A DNA stretch of 64,000 nucleotides from JBBRBB01 sp038206235. GTDB lineage: Bacteria > Bacteroidota > Bacteroidia > Chitinophagales > Chitinophagaceae. Positions 51,332 through 60,033 of this stretch are shown piece by piece. The notes below the pieces were generated by a model. The model did not search any database. It was given only the letters and a program-made list of their open reading frames with translations, and was not told the DNA's origin. How positions within the stretch are numbered: the first letter of the stretch is position 1; each line of letters starts with the position of its first letter. The stretch is from NCBI GenBank assembly GCA_038206235.1, contig JBBRBB010000001.1, positions 124,001 through 188,000 on the forward strand, given 5' to 3'. The translations under genes were made by a program, and so were the position numbers.

Positions 51332-51628
51332 TTATGCGCCAAAAATGGCTACAAGCATTGTAATGATAATCGGGATGATTGCAATGCGTGTGAAAAGACC
51401 GATAATCACAAAAATGCTGCAAAATAATTCGGCAAAAATTACAAGCATCAATGAAAATTTTGAACCTAAACCAAGAAAGTTATAAAAGGTTTGCTGCATT
51501 GTTGAAAAATTGGCAAGCTTGGGATAGCCATGATTTACTATGAGCATTCCGCCCAAACTAATTCGCAATAAAAGCATGCCAATGTTGAATCCCCGGCCGT
51601 GGTTTTCGATGTTTAAAAATTTTTTCAT
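51332..51628 (-). CDS. DoxX-family membrane protein, likely truncated
   Basis: A 98-residue membrane protein with NIGMLLLRISLGGMLIVNHGYPKLANF (typical DoxX start), SLMLVIFAELFCSIFVIIGLFTRIA and IIPIIITMLVAIFGA. Full DoxX proteins are about 130-150 residues with four membrane segments. This one stops with a TAA after VAIFGA, and the following codons in frame (ELNNLFKNGKSF) look like the continued reading but without a fourth segment. It may be a short variant or a gene broken near its end. Confidence 0.7.
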   Translation of the reverse strand: MKKFLNIENHGRGFNIGMLLLRISLGGMLIVNHGYPKLANFSTMQQTFYNFLGLGSKFSLMLVIFAELFCSIFVIIGLFTRIAIIPIIITMLVAIFGA

Positions 51629-51740
51629 TTCAGCAAGATTTGTACAAATATAAATTTTCTGTTTGTATTCTCAGCCGCAGAGAAAATTCTTTTCACTGCT
51701 ACCATATTGCATTAAACTTAGTGCATCTTGTTTTCTAAAT

Positions 51741-53186
51741 TTAATTGGAGCTCACCACTTTTTCCTTAATCCAATTGCCTATTAATCCCAGCACTTCCGG
51801 TGCGAAGGTTTCTTCAAGTTCTCCATATTCTTCAGCAGTGCATTTGTTGCAATGCTGAAAGAGATGATTTAATCCCGGCAATTCTTTTACCTCATAATCC
51901 GGTGATTTCCTTTTTGCCAAAGCCTGTTTAATGCCGGCAAGATTTGATGAAGCAATTACCTGAATATCCTTGCTTCCATTAAGAGCAAGAACTTTAGCAC
52001 GTATCTTTTCAATGAAAGATTGCGGATTTGTGCGTAGAAAATATTTCATCCATTGCAAAGTTCCCTGTATTGCAAAATCAACAGCGAATTTTTGTATAGC
52101 ACTATCGTTTGCAAAGCCAAGTGTATCAAGCAATGCTTGCGGCTTATCCTTTTTCCATTCATTCAGGTAGTTCATTATTTTATCTCTTGCCTCACTAATG
52201 TTGTTTGAGGCTAAAGAGGAATCAAGAATTTTTTTGTATAAATTTTTATGTATGGTTGCTGCTTCATTTGATACACCATCGGCTAAGAAAATAGCTTCAT
52301 CTTGCTCTGCCATCAGGTCTTCACCGTTAATGCCCGGCCCTGCAAGCATGATAACAAAGTTTATATCTCTATTTCGTGAAGCAACAATGGAAGCAATTAA
52401 TCCGCCTTCACTGTGCCCTATCAACCCAATTTTATTTTTATCAACTTCGTTTCTTTTTTTTAAATAGGCAAGCCCTGCTTCAACATCATTTGCAAAGTCT
52501 GCGCTTGTTACATCGTTATGCAAGCCCGTTGTTTTACCAACTCCGCGATCGTCAACACGTAAAACTGCTATTCCCTGTTTCGTTAAATAATCTGCAATAA
52601 CTGCAAAAGGTTTGTGTTCAATTATAGTTTCATCACGGTCTTGTTGCCCGCTGCCGGTAATCAGAATAGCGGTAACAAACGGCCCACCAGTTTTAGGATA
52701 AGTGAATGTTGCCCCGAAGTGAACACTCTTATCTGCATTATCATATTCTGCATCTTCGCTGTTGTAAGCATAAGGTGGTACAGGGGTTTGTGGCCGAGGC
52801 TTTGGTAAAGAAGAAGCAGAGGTTTGCAGTATATGCAAACCGTTAACCTGAAAGTTTTTATTAATAGACAGCTCAAGACACAGAGATGGATTTTCTGATG
52901 CTCCTTTGAACACCACTGAGCCATTTACAAACGTGTTAAAAATAAAGGGAGCAATGGTACCAAGTACAGGTATTATTTGGGTATTCATTACTGCATTCCA
53001 GTTTTCCTTGTTGCCGATTTTTAATATGATCTCTGGTGAGAGTAACGTGTATAAGCTGTCTGTCTCATTTTTATTGAACCATTCTCTGAACTGTATAACC
53101 GTGGATTGATACTGTAAAGTGTCAACCTGTGTGTGTGCCTGTATGATAAGGATACAGGCGAGGGCTAAGACTAATAACTTTTTCAT
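51741..53186 (-). CDS. Alpha/beta-hydrolase with DUF3887 domain
   Basis: A 481-residue exported hydrolase with a signal peptide ending QAHT. Residues 25-120 are a DUF3887-like domain (IQFREWFNKNETDSLYTLLSPEIIL to LELSINKNFQVNGLHI). The hydrolase core has GPFVTAILITGSGQQDRDETI, AVLRVDDRGVGKTTG, the nucleophile GHSEGGLIAS, and a C-terminal GLNHLFQHC where His closes the triad. The SdpI-like gene upstream overlaps its start by 4 bp, so the two are translationally coupled. It may be part of the SdpR/SdpI unit (inference). Confidence 0.87.
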   Translation of the reverse strand: MKKLLVLALACILIIQAHTQVDTLQYQSTVIQFREWFNKNETDSLYTLLSPEIILKIGNKENWNAVMNTQIIPVLGTIAPFIFNTFVNGSVVFKGASENPSLCLELSINKNFQVNGLHILQTSASSLPKPRPQTPVPPYAYNSEDAEYDNADKSVHFGATFTYPKTGGPFVTAILITGSGQQDRDETIIEHKPFAVIADYLTKQGIAVLRVDDRGVGKTTGLHNDVTSADFANDVEAGLAYLKKRNEVDKNKIGLIGHSEGGLIASIVASRNRDINFVIMLAGPGINGEDLMAEQDEAIFLADGVSNEAATIHKNLYKKILDSSLASNNISEARDKIMNYLNEWKKDKPQALLDTLGFANDSAIQKFAVDFAIQGTLQWMKYFLRTNPQSFIEKIRAKVLALNGSKDIQVIASSNLAGIKQALAKRKSPDYEVKELPGLNHLFQHCNKCTAEEYGELEETFAPEVLGLIGNWIKEKVVSSN

Positions 53187-53854
53187 TGTAAAGTTCTTTT
53201 ATGATTTTTTTTAAAATAGATATAAGAATAAATAACCGGTATAAGCACCATTACCGATATGAGTACAATAAATACAACAGGCATAATTTGTTTAGAAAGT
53301 ATAAAAGAAATCAGTGCAATGAGAATGCCGCCAATAAACCAGATTCTGCTGCCAAGCTGGTGTGTCTTTCTCCATGTGTCTTCATCTTCAAGTGTCCATG
53401 GGGTTCTTATACCTGCGAAATAATTAGGTTTAATGCTGTACATAAGGTTGCCTAATATGGCAAAAAAGATACCCAGTATGGCAAAAAAGATATTGCCAAA
53501 ATCGAATGCACCTTTTTGCGCAGCATAAATTATTGCCACACCAATCAATACCGATAAAACAGAAGCTATAACAGCTAATTTTTGAAATAGAGCAGCCGAT
53601 TGCATTGTCTTTTTTTTGGGATCGATTAAGGGAATAAATTTCACCAGCAGGTAAACACCAATATTTACCACAGTTAATATAATAATAACGGAGATTAATT
53701 CTGAGCGGTTACCATATCTGTCGGGTTGGCCATTTAATCCAAAGTGCAGCGGCACGGTATTACCGAGCTTAGAATAAACCATGAGCAAATATGCCAGCGG
53801 CACAAATGCAAATAACATTACAAACACATCGAGGGTTTTGAATTTAGGTTTCAT
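53183..53854 (-). CDS. SdpI-family immunity-like membrane protein
   Basis: A 223-residue inner-membrane protein with a DUF1648 N-part (VPLHFGLNGQPDRYGNRSELI, about residues 34-54), four or five membrane segments and the SdpI signature IRTPWTLEDEDTWRKTHQLGSRIW (about 150-173). In Bacillus SdpI gives immunity to the toxin SDP and signals to SdpR. Here no sdpC toxin gene is seen. It lies between the SdpR-type repressor gene (26 bp upstream) and the hydrolase gene (4-bp overlap). Confidence 0.87.
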   Translation of the reverse strand: MKPKFKTLDVFVMLFAFVPLAYLLMVYSKLGNTVPLHFGLNGQPDRYGNRSELISVIIILTVVNIGVYLLVKFIPLIDPKKKTMQSAALFQKLAVIASVLSVLIGVAIIYAAQKGAFDFGNIFFAILGIFFAILGNLMYSIKPNYFAGIRTPWTLEDEDTWRKTHQLGSRIWFIGGILIALISFILSKQIMPVVFIVLISVMVLIPVIYSYIYFKKNHKRTLQ

Positions 53855-53880
53855 ATTTAGAAGTTTTGAATTGACATAAT

Positions 53881-54162
53881 TTATTTTCCATTAACTCTTT
53901 TTTTCTTTTTGCCGGTAAACCGGATAAGCCAGCCAAGCAGGTCGTCCATTACAGTAAGATTAATGGAGTAATAAATATACTGCCCCTCTTTACTGGCTGT
54001 AACAAGGTTGGCCTGCTTAAGCAAATCGAGATGATGCGATATGCTGGGCTTTGTTATATTAAAAGCATCGGCTATTTCGCCTGCTGTCATATCACGCTCT
54101 TTCAGCCTTTCCAGTATCTCACGTCTTGTTGCATCGTTTAATGCTTTAAAAAGAATATTCAC
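53881..54162 (-). CDS. SdpR-type ArsR-family repressor
   Basis: A 93-residue winged-helix repressor: LFKALNDATRREILERLKERDMTAGEIADAFNITKPSISHHLDLLKQANLV is the helix-turn-helix with SISHHLDLL as recognition helix. No metal-binding Cys motif is present, as in autorepressor SdpR. The start is a GTG (54162). The predicted operator lies 17 bp upstream. It likely controls the SdpI and hydrolase genes that follow on the same strand. Confidence 0.87.
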   Translation of the reverse strand: MNILFKALNDATRREILERLKERDMTAGEIADAFNITKPSISHHLDLLKQANLVTASKEGQYIYYSINLTVMDDLLGWLIRFTGKKKKRVNGK

Positions 54163-54534
54163 TGTTTAGATGTTTGTATATTTAGACAAATATCTAAATA
54201 TGTATTATATCCTCCAAATTTTATTTTTGTTACCCTGTTTGTTCTGTTTTTTATTTTGCTGTTGCTGATAATTAAATCAGCCGTCTGCCACTTCTAAAAT
54301 TTAACGCCCCCATTACCACTTTTTATTTTTTATTAAAAAACAACCTTTTTAATCAATACTGCAAAGGCTTTCAGCGATTCAGTTTTTACAGAAAAATGGT
54401 TGGGTTATACCGCTTATAACAGTTTTGCTTTAGCAGATGAATTTGGTCATAATTAAGCTAATGAGGAGGGAAGTGAGTTTACATTTGGTATATCAAATTT
54501 CTAAAAAACATTTATCAATCTTAAAACATTCATT
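54163..54534. other. Divergent intergenic region, 372 bp
   Basis: Between the repressor gene (minus) and the 148-residue secreted protein gene (plus). The left end holds a palindromic operator. The rest is AT-rich with no frame, repeat or RNA that I recognise. Confidence 0.6.
54179..54200. promoter_or_regulatory. Predicted operator of the SdpR-type repressor
   Basis: TATTTAGA and TCTAAATA form a perfect 8-bp inverted repeat with a six-base centre (CAAATA), starting 17 bp before the repressor's GTG. This is the usual location for an autorepressor operator. Confidence 0.65.
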
Positions 54535-54981
54535 ATGAAAAAGCTAATTCTTTCAGCCGCAATCATGCTGGCAATTGCCGCAAGCTCCTTTGCAAAAACT
54601 ACTGATGTTAATGCAAAAATATTAAACCATTTTACAACTGAATTTAAAGGGGCAGAAAATGTAAAATGGGTTTCGTTTGATGAATATACTGAAGCCATCT
54701 TTACATGGAATGCACAGGATATGCGTGCCTTCTACAACGAAAATGGAGAAAGGATGATATTGAGCAGAAAAATTCCATTTGAACAATTGCCTGTAAATGC
54801 GCTGCTGACAATTGAGAAAAAATATGCCGGCTGCAGCGCAACCGAAACTATTGAATTTAACAGCGTGGAAGAAGGTCTTTGTTATTACACACGCATGCAA
54901 AAAAATGGAAAGGAAATCATACTGAAAATAACTTCAGACGGGAATGATGTAAGTGTTTATAAAAAGAGTAAGCAATCATAA
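54535..54981 (+). CDS. Secreted PepSY/BLIP-like hypothetical protein
   Basis: A 148-residue exported protein: signal peptide ending SSFA (residue 19), then two repeated strands and helix (NHFTTEFKGAENVKWVSFDEYTEA; then FEQLPVNALLTIEKKYAGC, YTRMQKNGKEIILKITSDGNDVSVY). The WVSFDEYTEAIFTWNAQDMRAFYNENGE segment resembles the PepSY/beta-lactamase-inhibitor-like proteins common in Chitinophagaceae. The function is unknown. A strong terminator follows at 54993. Confidence 0.7.
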   Translation: MKKLILSAAIMLAIAASSFAKTTDVNAKILNHFTTEFKGAENVKWVSFDEYTEAIFTWNAQDMRAFYNENGERMILSRKIPFEQLPVNALLTIEKKYAGCSATETIEFNSVEEGLCYYTRMQKNGKEIILKITSDGNDVSVYKKSKQS

Positions 54982-54992
54982 ACCCCCAAAAG

Positions 54993-55025
54993 AAAGCCCC
55001 GCTTTTTTTAACGGGGCTTTTTTTT
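54993..55025 (+). terminator. Rho-independent terminator
   Basis: AAAGCCCCG (54993-55001) and CGGGGCTTT (55012-55020) form a nine-base-pair stem, followed by TTTTTTTT. It ends the secreted protein gene and probably also works in part for the opposite gene (55040). Confidence 0.9.
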
Positions 55026-55039
55026 GTTCGCACAAATAT

Positions 55040-55786
55040 TTAAAATCTCTTTTTATAGTTTTGATTTCGGTTACTTTCTCCTCTGCCATTGCTTCTGCCG
55101 CCGCCATCCCTGCCACTGCTGCCGGTTCTGCTGTCACGGTTACTGCGGTTATCGCGACCGTTATTCGTGCGGTCATTGCGGTCCCCACGGCTTCCAAAAT
55201 TTTGTCTGCGTCCCGTGCTGCGATAATCATCCCGTTCAAAATTTTGATTGCGATGCTTTATGTAAGGTGTGTTGCTAAATTCAAGCTCGCCGCCTGTAAT
55301 GCTGTCGAGCTCAGCTCTTATGGCATCATCATGCACCAATTCTTTGTGCCAGTTACTGTAAGCAAGCTTCATGTAATAGGCAATCGTATGTGCGAAGCCG
55401 TCCTTTTTTTCAGGATTTTCTTCTTTTAATGCTTTATCAATTACAAGCTCAAGATTTTTGCCGAGGTGAGAATATTTTGGATAACGTTTTGGATACTCAA
55501 GCGGATCTGGCTTTAATTTATAAGTTTCTTTTTTAGGTATTGGATAGGGACTCTCCACTTCTAATTTAAAATCGCTTATAAAAAATAAATGGTCCCAAAG
55601 CTTGTGGCGAAAGTCTTCCACATTTTTCAGGTGCGGATTTAGAAAGCCCATAAGCTCTATCATTGCCTGCGCCTGTTGCTGCCGCCTTTCCGTATCTTCA
55701 ATGGTTAATAAATATTCAACCATTTTTTGTATGTGCCTGCCATACTCCCGCATGCTCAGGGCATTTCTTGTAGTATTGTATTCCAT
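55040..55786 (-). CDS. DUF4290 family protein with Arg/Gly-rich tail
   Basis: The start at 55786 (MEYNTTRNALSMREYGRHIQ) is chosen because it begins the conserved DUF4290 block; an ATG about 165 bp upstream opens an unrelated lead. The 248-residue protein has a helical domain (residues 1-185: LTIEDTERRQQQAQAMIELMGFLNP, FRHKLWDHLFFIS, SHLGKNLELVIDKAL) and a low-complexity tail rich in Arg, Gly, Asn and Ser (about 190-248). The tail looks like an RNA-binding, RGG-like region. The family's role is unknown. Confidence 0.85.
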   Translation of the reverse strand: MEYNTTRNALSMREYGRHIQKMVEYLLTIEDTERRQQQAQAMIELMGFLNPHLKNVEDFRHKLWDHLFFISDFKLEVESPYPIPKKETYKLKPDPLEYPKRYPKYSHLGKNLELVIDKALKEENPEKKDGFAHTIAYYMKLAYSNWHKELVHDDAIRAELDSITGGELEFSNTPYIKHRNQNFERDDYRSTGRRQNFGSRGDRNDRTNNGRDNRSNRDSRTGSSGRDGGGRSNGRGESNRNQNYKKRF

Positions 55787-56039
55787 GAAATTTTTTGAAG
55801 CAACAAATGTAGCAAACGTTTTACAAGTAAAAATTAATTTGTGAAAAGATTGCGGATTCCTGAGTAATATTGAAGCTTGCTGCATTGCGAACAAGGCCTT
55901 GACTAAGTTGAGGCAACGGAAGTTTGATAGTAATATTACAGCTTGGTACATAAATGTTTTTTATTCTTATACCAATTGTAAGCCTATGTTTCTATAATTT
56001 TAAAACATACCGTTTCTTTGCGCTATTAATTGCTTTTAT

Positions 56040-57122
56040 ATGAATGAGCCGCGTTATTACAGCACTTATCTCGAGTTGGATAAAGTGCTTGAAAGCCAGC
56101 ATCCGGTAAGCTTTGAAGAAAGAAATATTCCGGCGCATGATGAAATGTTATTTATCATTATTCATCAGGCGTATGAACTTTGGTTTAAGCAAATTTTATT
56201 TGAACTGGATTATGCCACCGAAGTTTTTAGCCAGGAAAAAATAAATGATAACTCAGAAGACCTTAACCTTGTGAGGCATCGCCTGCAGCGGGTGATTCGT
56301 ATTTTGGAATTGCTGAATCAGCAAGTGAGCATTCTTGATACCATGACACCGCTTGATTTCCTTGAGTTTCGTAACCTCTTAATTCCTTCTTCCGGTTTTC
56401 AAAGCAAGCAGTTTCGATTGATAGAGGCGAAGCTGGGCCTGCAAATGGATAAACGTCATCATCAGGATTATTATAAACGAATGAATGAAGGTGGCTTTAC
56501 TCAGACTGATTATGTAAACATAACACAGGCAGAAGCAAAAGAAAATTTGCTGCAGCTTGTAAATAAATGGCTGGAAAGAATGCCTTTTTTTAAAAATGAA
56601 TTCTGGAAAAACTATCAACCCATATCTGCTGAGAAAAACATAGAGCATATTTTCTGGAACGATTACAAAAATATTTATAAAAATGGGTTAACAGAAAGAG
56701 AAGCAGGAAAAATAAATGATTTTGATTATGTCTTTTTTAACTGGAATAATATGGGATATGATGCGCAAAAATTAGCAGACTTAAAAGATAATTTTTCTTC
56801 CAACGCTCTGCGCAGCGCTTTATTTATTATGCTGTACAGGGATTTTCCTGTGTTTCAAACATCGTATCAAATACTCGATTCACTCGTAGAGATTGATAAT
56901 CTTTTAAGCAATTGGAGACATAAGCATTTGGTAATGGTGAGGCGAATGATTGGTATGCGTGTGGGCACAGGCAATACCAGTGGCACAGGTTATCTTGACG
57001 GCGCTTTGGGTAAGCATTATATTTACAGGGATATTTCGGGACTTTCTACTTATTTAATTGAAAGAAGAAAATTACCAAAGCTGCCCGATGAGCTTATTGC
57101 CAATTTAAGCTTTAATATCTGA
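56040..57122 (+). CDS. kynA: Tryptophan 2,3-dioxygenase
   Basis: A 360-residue heme enzyme. It has NEPRYYSTYLELDKVLESQHP at the start, the distal-side block HDEMLFIIIHQAYELWFKQIL (His as heme-side residue), and a conserved end TGNTSGTGYLDGALGKHYIYRDISGLSTYLIERRKLPKL. It converts L-tryptophan to N-formylkynurenine, the first step of the kynurenine route. No other kyn gene is adjacent. It overlaps the mnmD gene end by 18 bp, convergently. Confidence 0.93.
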   Translation: MNEPRYYSTYLELDKVLESQHPVSFEERNIPAHDEMLFIIIHQAYELWFKQILFELDYATEVFSQEKINDNSEDLNLVRHRLQRVIRILELLNQQVSILDTMTPLDFLEFRNLLIPSSGFQSKQFRLIEAKLGLQMDKRHHQDYYKRMNEGGFTQTDYVNITQAEAKENLLQLVNKWLERMPFFKNEFWKNYQPISAEKNIEHIFWNDYKNIYKNGLTEREAGKINDFDYVFFNWNNMGYDAQKLADLKDNFSSNALRSALFIMLYRDFPVFQTSYQILDSLVEIDNLLSNWRHKHLVMVRRMIGMRVGTGNTSGTGYLDGALGKHYIYRDISGLSTYLIERRKLPKLPDELIANLSFNI

Positions 57123-57806
57123 TTCTTTTTTTATTGTCCTGAGCATTTCTCTTTTATGTGGTGAGCCTGCAATTTTTTCTGTGCTGAAACCCGCAGCAAG
57201 CATGCTTCTGCGCACATTGCCTTTACTACTGTATGTTACAAGCATTCCATTATAGTATAAAATATTATACATCTTCTTAAAAATTTCTGTTGTCCATAAT
57301 TCAGGTTGATAATTAGGAGCAAAAGCATCGAAGTAAATGAGATGAAATTTTTTTGTGAGGTTTATATTTTGCAGTAATGAGTTCGATTTTAAAAGGCTGA
57401 ATAAAGGATGTATTGAAATTGTTTCTTCGTATGGTGATTGATGCATTTGTAAAAAATTTTTTGACAACGAGGTATCAATCAATTGCGGATAATTAAGCGA
57501 TTCAAATTCTTCCTTATTCAACGGATGCGGCTCTATAGCATAATAAAATATTTTTTGATGGATAAGTATTGACTGCTGCAATGAAAGCAGTGCATTAAGA
57601 CCAGTTCCAAAGCCGATTTCAAGAATATTAAGAGAAGCTTTTTCCTCAAATTTATTTCCTGATAAGAAAAATTTAAGACCTGCATTTAAAAATACATGCA
57701 TGCTTTCCTGAATAGCCCCATGCTTACTATGATAAGTTATTTCAGTTCCGTTGATAGAAATGCTGTGTGAGCCATCACCAGTAATAATTATTTTTCGGTT
57801 ATCCAC
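57105..57806 (-). CDS. mnmD: tRNA (5-methylaminomethyl-2-thiouridine) methyltransferase (MnmD)
   Basis: A 233-residue methyltransferase of the DUF752/MnmC N-terminal family without the C-terminal oxidase half. LNILEIGFGTGLNALLSLQ is the SAM-binding loop, HLIYFDAFAPNYQPELWT the catalytic DAFxPxxxPELW block, and VTYSSKGNVRRSMLAAGF and PHKREMLR the end. It methylates the wobble-uridine precursor of certain tRNAs. Its last 18 bp overlap the end of the tryptophan dioxygenase gene. Confidence 0.92.
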   Translation of the reverse strand: MDNRKIIITGDGSHSISINGTEITYHSKHGAIQESMHVFLNAGLKFFLSGNKFEEKASLNILEIGFGTGLNALLSLQQSILIHQKIFYYAIEPHPLNKEEFESLNYPQLIDTSLSKNFLQMHQSPYEETISIHPLFSLLKSNSLLQNINLTKKFHLIYFDAFAPNYQPELWTTEIFKKMYNILYYNGMLVTYSSKGNVRRSMLAAGFSTEKIAGSPHKREMLRTIKKESDIKA

Positions 57807-57915
57807 TTTTTTATTTGCTTCTTTCGGAATTTTATATTCAAATTTGGCATAAAATTTATAACATATTTAAACATCATTCTCTTAATCATTTTTAATCTTC
57901 CATAAAAAAAAATTT

Positions 57916-58557
57916 ATGAAAAAAACAATTCCCTTTATTGCTGTGATTGCCATTATAGCTATTACAAGCTTTGCTTTTACAGCTTTAATTCCCGAAGCAA
58001 AAAAATCTTCTAACAATTCACGTGCTCTGCGTGAACCTACGCTCTGGAAGGCTGATAAAGTTCATTCAGCAGTAAAATTTTCGGTAACGCATTTGCTTGT
58101 TTCAGAAGTTGACGGAAGCTTTAAATTATTTGAGGGCACTATGGAAACTTCAAAGCCCGATTTCTCTGATGCCAAAATTAATTTTACCGTGGATATTAAC
58201 TCACTCAGCACCGATAATGAAAACAGGGATAATCATTTAAAGTCTGATGATTTTTTTAATGCAGAAAAATATCCCTCTATGAAATTTGAAGGCATGTCTT
58301 TTACACCACTGGGCGAGAATAAATATAAGCTTGAGGGCAATCTTACTATTCGTGATGTTACCAAGCCCGTTACATTCGATGTAACTTACGGGGGCATGGT
58401 AAATGCCATGGGCTCAACGAGAGCAGGCTTTAAAGCCAAAGCAACCATTAATCGTTTTGATTATAATCTTAAATGGGATAAGGCAACAGAAACCAGCGGG
58501 CTGGTAGTAAGCAAAGATGTTGATATCAGCGTAAATGTAGAAATGGTAAAAAGTTAG
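57916..58557 (+). CDS. YceI-family periplasmic protein
   Basis: A 213-residue exported protein: signal peptide within residues 1-22, then a lipocalin-like YceI barrel (LWKADKVHSAVKFSVTHLLVSEVDGSFKLFEGTMETSKPDF, then FEGMSFTPLGENKYKLEGNLTIRDVTKPVTFDVTYGG, GFKAKATINRFDYNLKW and SVNVEMVKS). The family binds isoprenoid-type lipids. Role unknown here. The gene stands alone with a conserved layout. Confidence 0.92.
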   Translation: MKKTIPFIAVIAIIAITSFAFTALIPEAKKSSNNSRALREPTLWKADKVHSAVKFSVTHLLVSEVDGSFKLFEGTMETSKPDFSDAKINFTVDINSLSTDNENRDNHLKSDDFFNAEKYPSMKFEGMSFTPLGENKYKLEGNLTIRDVTKPVTFDVTYGGMVNAMGSTRAGFKAKATINRFDYNLKWDKATETSGLVVSKDVDISVNVEMVKS

Positions 58558-58672
58558 TTCGATATTTAATTACATTTTTATTCCGACCTGAAGTTTGCAG
58601 CAACGGTCTTACGTCTTAGAGCCGCAAGACCGCCTATCAGTTCTATATTCAATAAAGTCTTATAGCAACATA

Positions 58673-59809
58673 TTAAACCACACAGTTGTTTATAAGCTTT
58701 AAATATTTAGCAATTACTTTTTTCTCATCAAATCTTTCAACTGCTATCTGCCGGGACGCTTTGCCTAATTTATCTCTTACTTCAACGGGCATCTGTATAA
58801 AATTCTCACAGGCGTCTATTAATGCCTGTGTATTTTTCATGGGAATCAAAAAGCCATTGACACCTTGCTGAACTACTTCTCTGCAGCCAACATTGTTTGT
58901 AGTAATGATTGGACGAGACATAGCCGCAGATTCAATAAGAGATTTTGGAATACCTTCCCGGTAGTAAGAAGGATACACAATTACATGCGCTTCACTTATC
59001 TCTTTTTGTATAAAATCTGAAACACCTAAATATTCTATTATGGCTTGCTGACGCCATTCCTCAACTTTTTCCCTGCTGATTGCGAGCTTATCGTTATCAA
59101 AAGGACCGGCTAACCTGAATACAACATTGAAATATTTTTTTCCAATTGCTTTTGCAGCACTTACATAATATTCAATTCCTTTCGCCCGGGAAAGGCGACC
59201 AAACATCAAGAAAACAATTTTATCTTCCGGAGGTAGCCCATAAAGTTCTGCTCTGAATTTTTCCATATCAACTCCAGACCCTTCTATAAGAAATGCTTTT
59301 TCAGGTTGTGTAATCTTCTTATGGAGAAAAAACTTTTTGTCCTCTTCATTTTGAAAAACAATCTTGCAGCTTTTTCTCAAAGAAAATCTGTAAAGCATCG
59401 TAGTGATTTTACTTATGAAAAACCTGTTGCCGGAAAAGGGGCCCGCCAAACCGGTAATAGTGGGTATGTAAGGAATTTTTAAATAAGAGGCAGCTAAGCT
59501 GCCATATACCAGTGGCTTCGCATTATAAAGAAGAGCGCATTTTATGTTGAGCGTCTTGAAGGCTTTAATAAAATCGCGTAAAAGCTGAATATCTTTAAAA
59601 GGATTGATACCCGCTCTCTGCAGATTTGTAAAAGGAATAAATGTGTAACCTTCCTCTGTAAGCCTTTCTGCATAGGAGTCCGGTGCTGCCATAAAAATGG
59701 GGTTGTATCCCGCATCTTTAATGGCAAGGGCAAGTGGTCTTCTGAAATTATAAATATTCCACGCAATATTTGTTACAATGGCAACATTTGGTTTCAAGGC
59801 ATTACTCAT
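58673..59809 (-). CDS. GT4 glycosyltransferase
   Basis: A 378-residue GT-B transferase. The N-terminal domain carries NVAIVTNIAWNIYNFRRPLALAI (residues 8-30) and YNAKPLVYGSLAASYLKIPYIPTITGL; the C-terminal domain carries VFLMFGRLSRAKGIEYYVSAAKAI, DFIQKEISEAHVIVYPSYYREGIPKSLIESAAMSRPIITTN with the conserved E-G-I-P-K-S-x-x-E nucleotide-sugar motif. It adds a sugar to a surface glycan (family knowledge). The acceptor is unknown. It opens the polysaccharide-related section at the right end. Confidence 0.92.
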   Translation of the reverse strand: MSNALKPNVAIVTNIAWNIYNFRRPLALAIKDAGYNPIFMAAPDSYAERLTEEGYTFIPFTNLQRAGINPFKDIQLLRDFIKAFKTLNIKCALLYNAKPLVYGSLAASYLKIPYIPTITGLAGPFSGNRFFISKITTMLYRFSLRKSCKIVFQNEEDKKFFLHKKITQPEKAFLIEGSGVDMEKFRAELYGLPPEDKIVFLMFGRLSRAKGIEYYVSAAKAIGKKYFNVVFRLAGPFDNDKLAISREKVEEWRQQAIIEYLGVSDFIQKEISEAHVIVYPSYYREGIPKSLIESAAMSRPIITTNNVGCREVVQQGVNGFLIPMKNTQALIDACENFIQMPVEVRDKLGKASRQIAVERFDEKKVIAKYLKLINNCVV

Positions 59810-60033
59810 GATAATTTTAAAAAATAAAAATTCAATTCATTAGTTTATACAAGAACAATCCATTTACAATTCATCACTGTCCCAAAAACTATTCACCAGA
59901 AATATACTTCCGTAAAAGGGTTTGAAAATAGTTTATTTTTTTACCGAAATGTTAGCTCCTGATTTTTTTGAAGAAATAAATTTCAGGTATTTTTGACACT
60001 CTCTGCCTATTGTATGTTTTTTAAAGAAAGCGA

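Noticed and set aside
55787..55951. Longer start for the DUF4290 protein
   Set aside because: The added 55 residues have no conserved feature, while MEYNTTRNALSMREYG is the usual family start.
58604..58632. CGGTCTT/AAGACCG hairpin as terminator after yceI
   Set aside because: A 7-bp stem is present, but no T tract follows on either strand.
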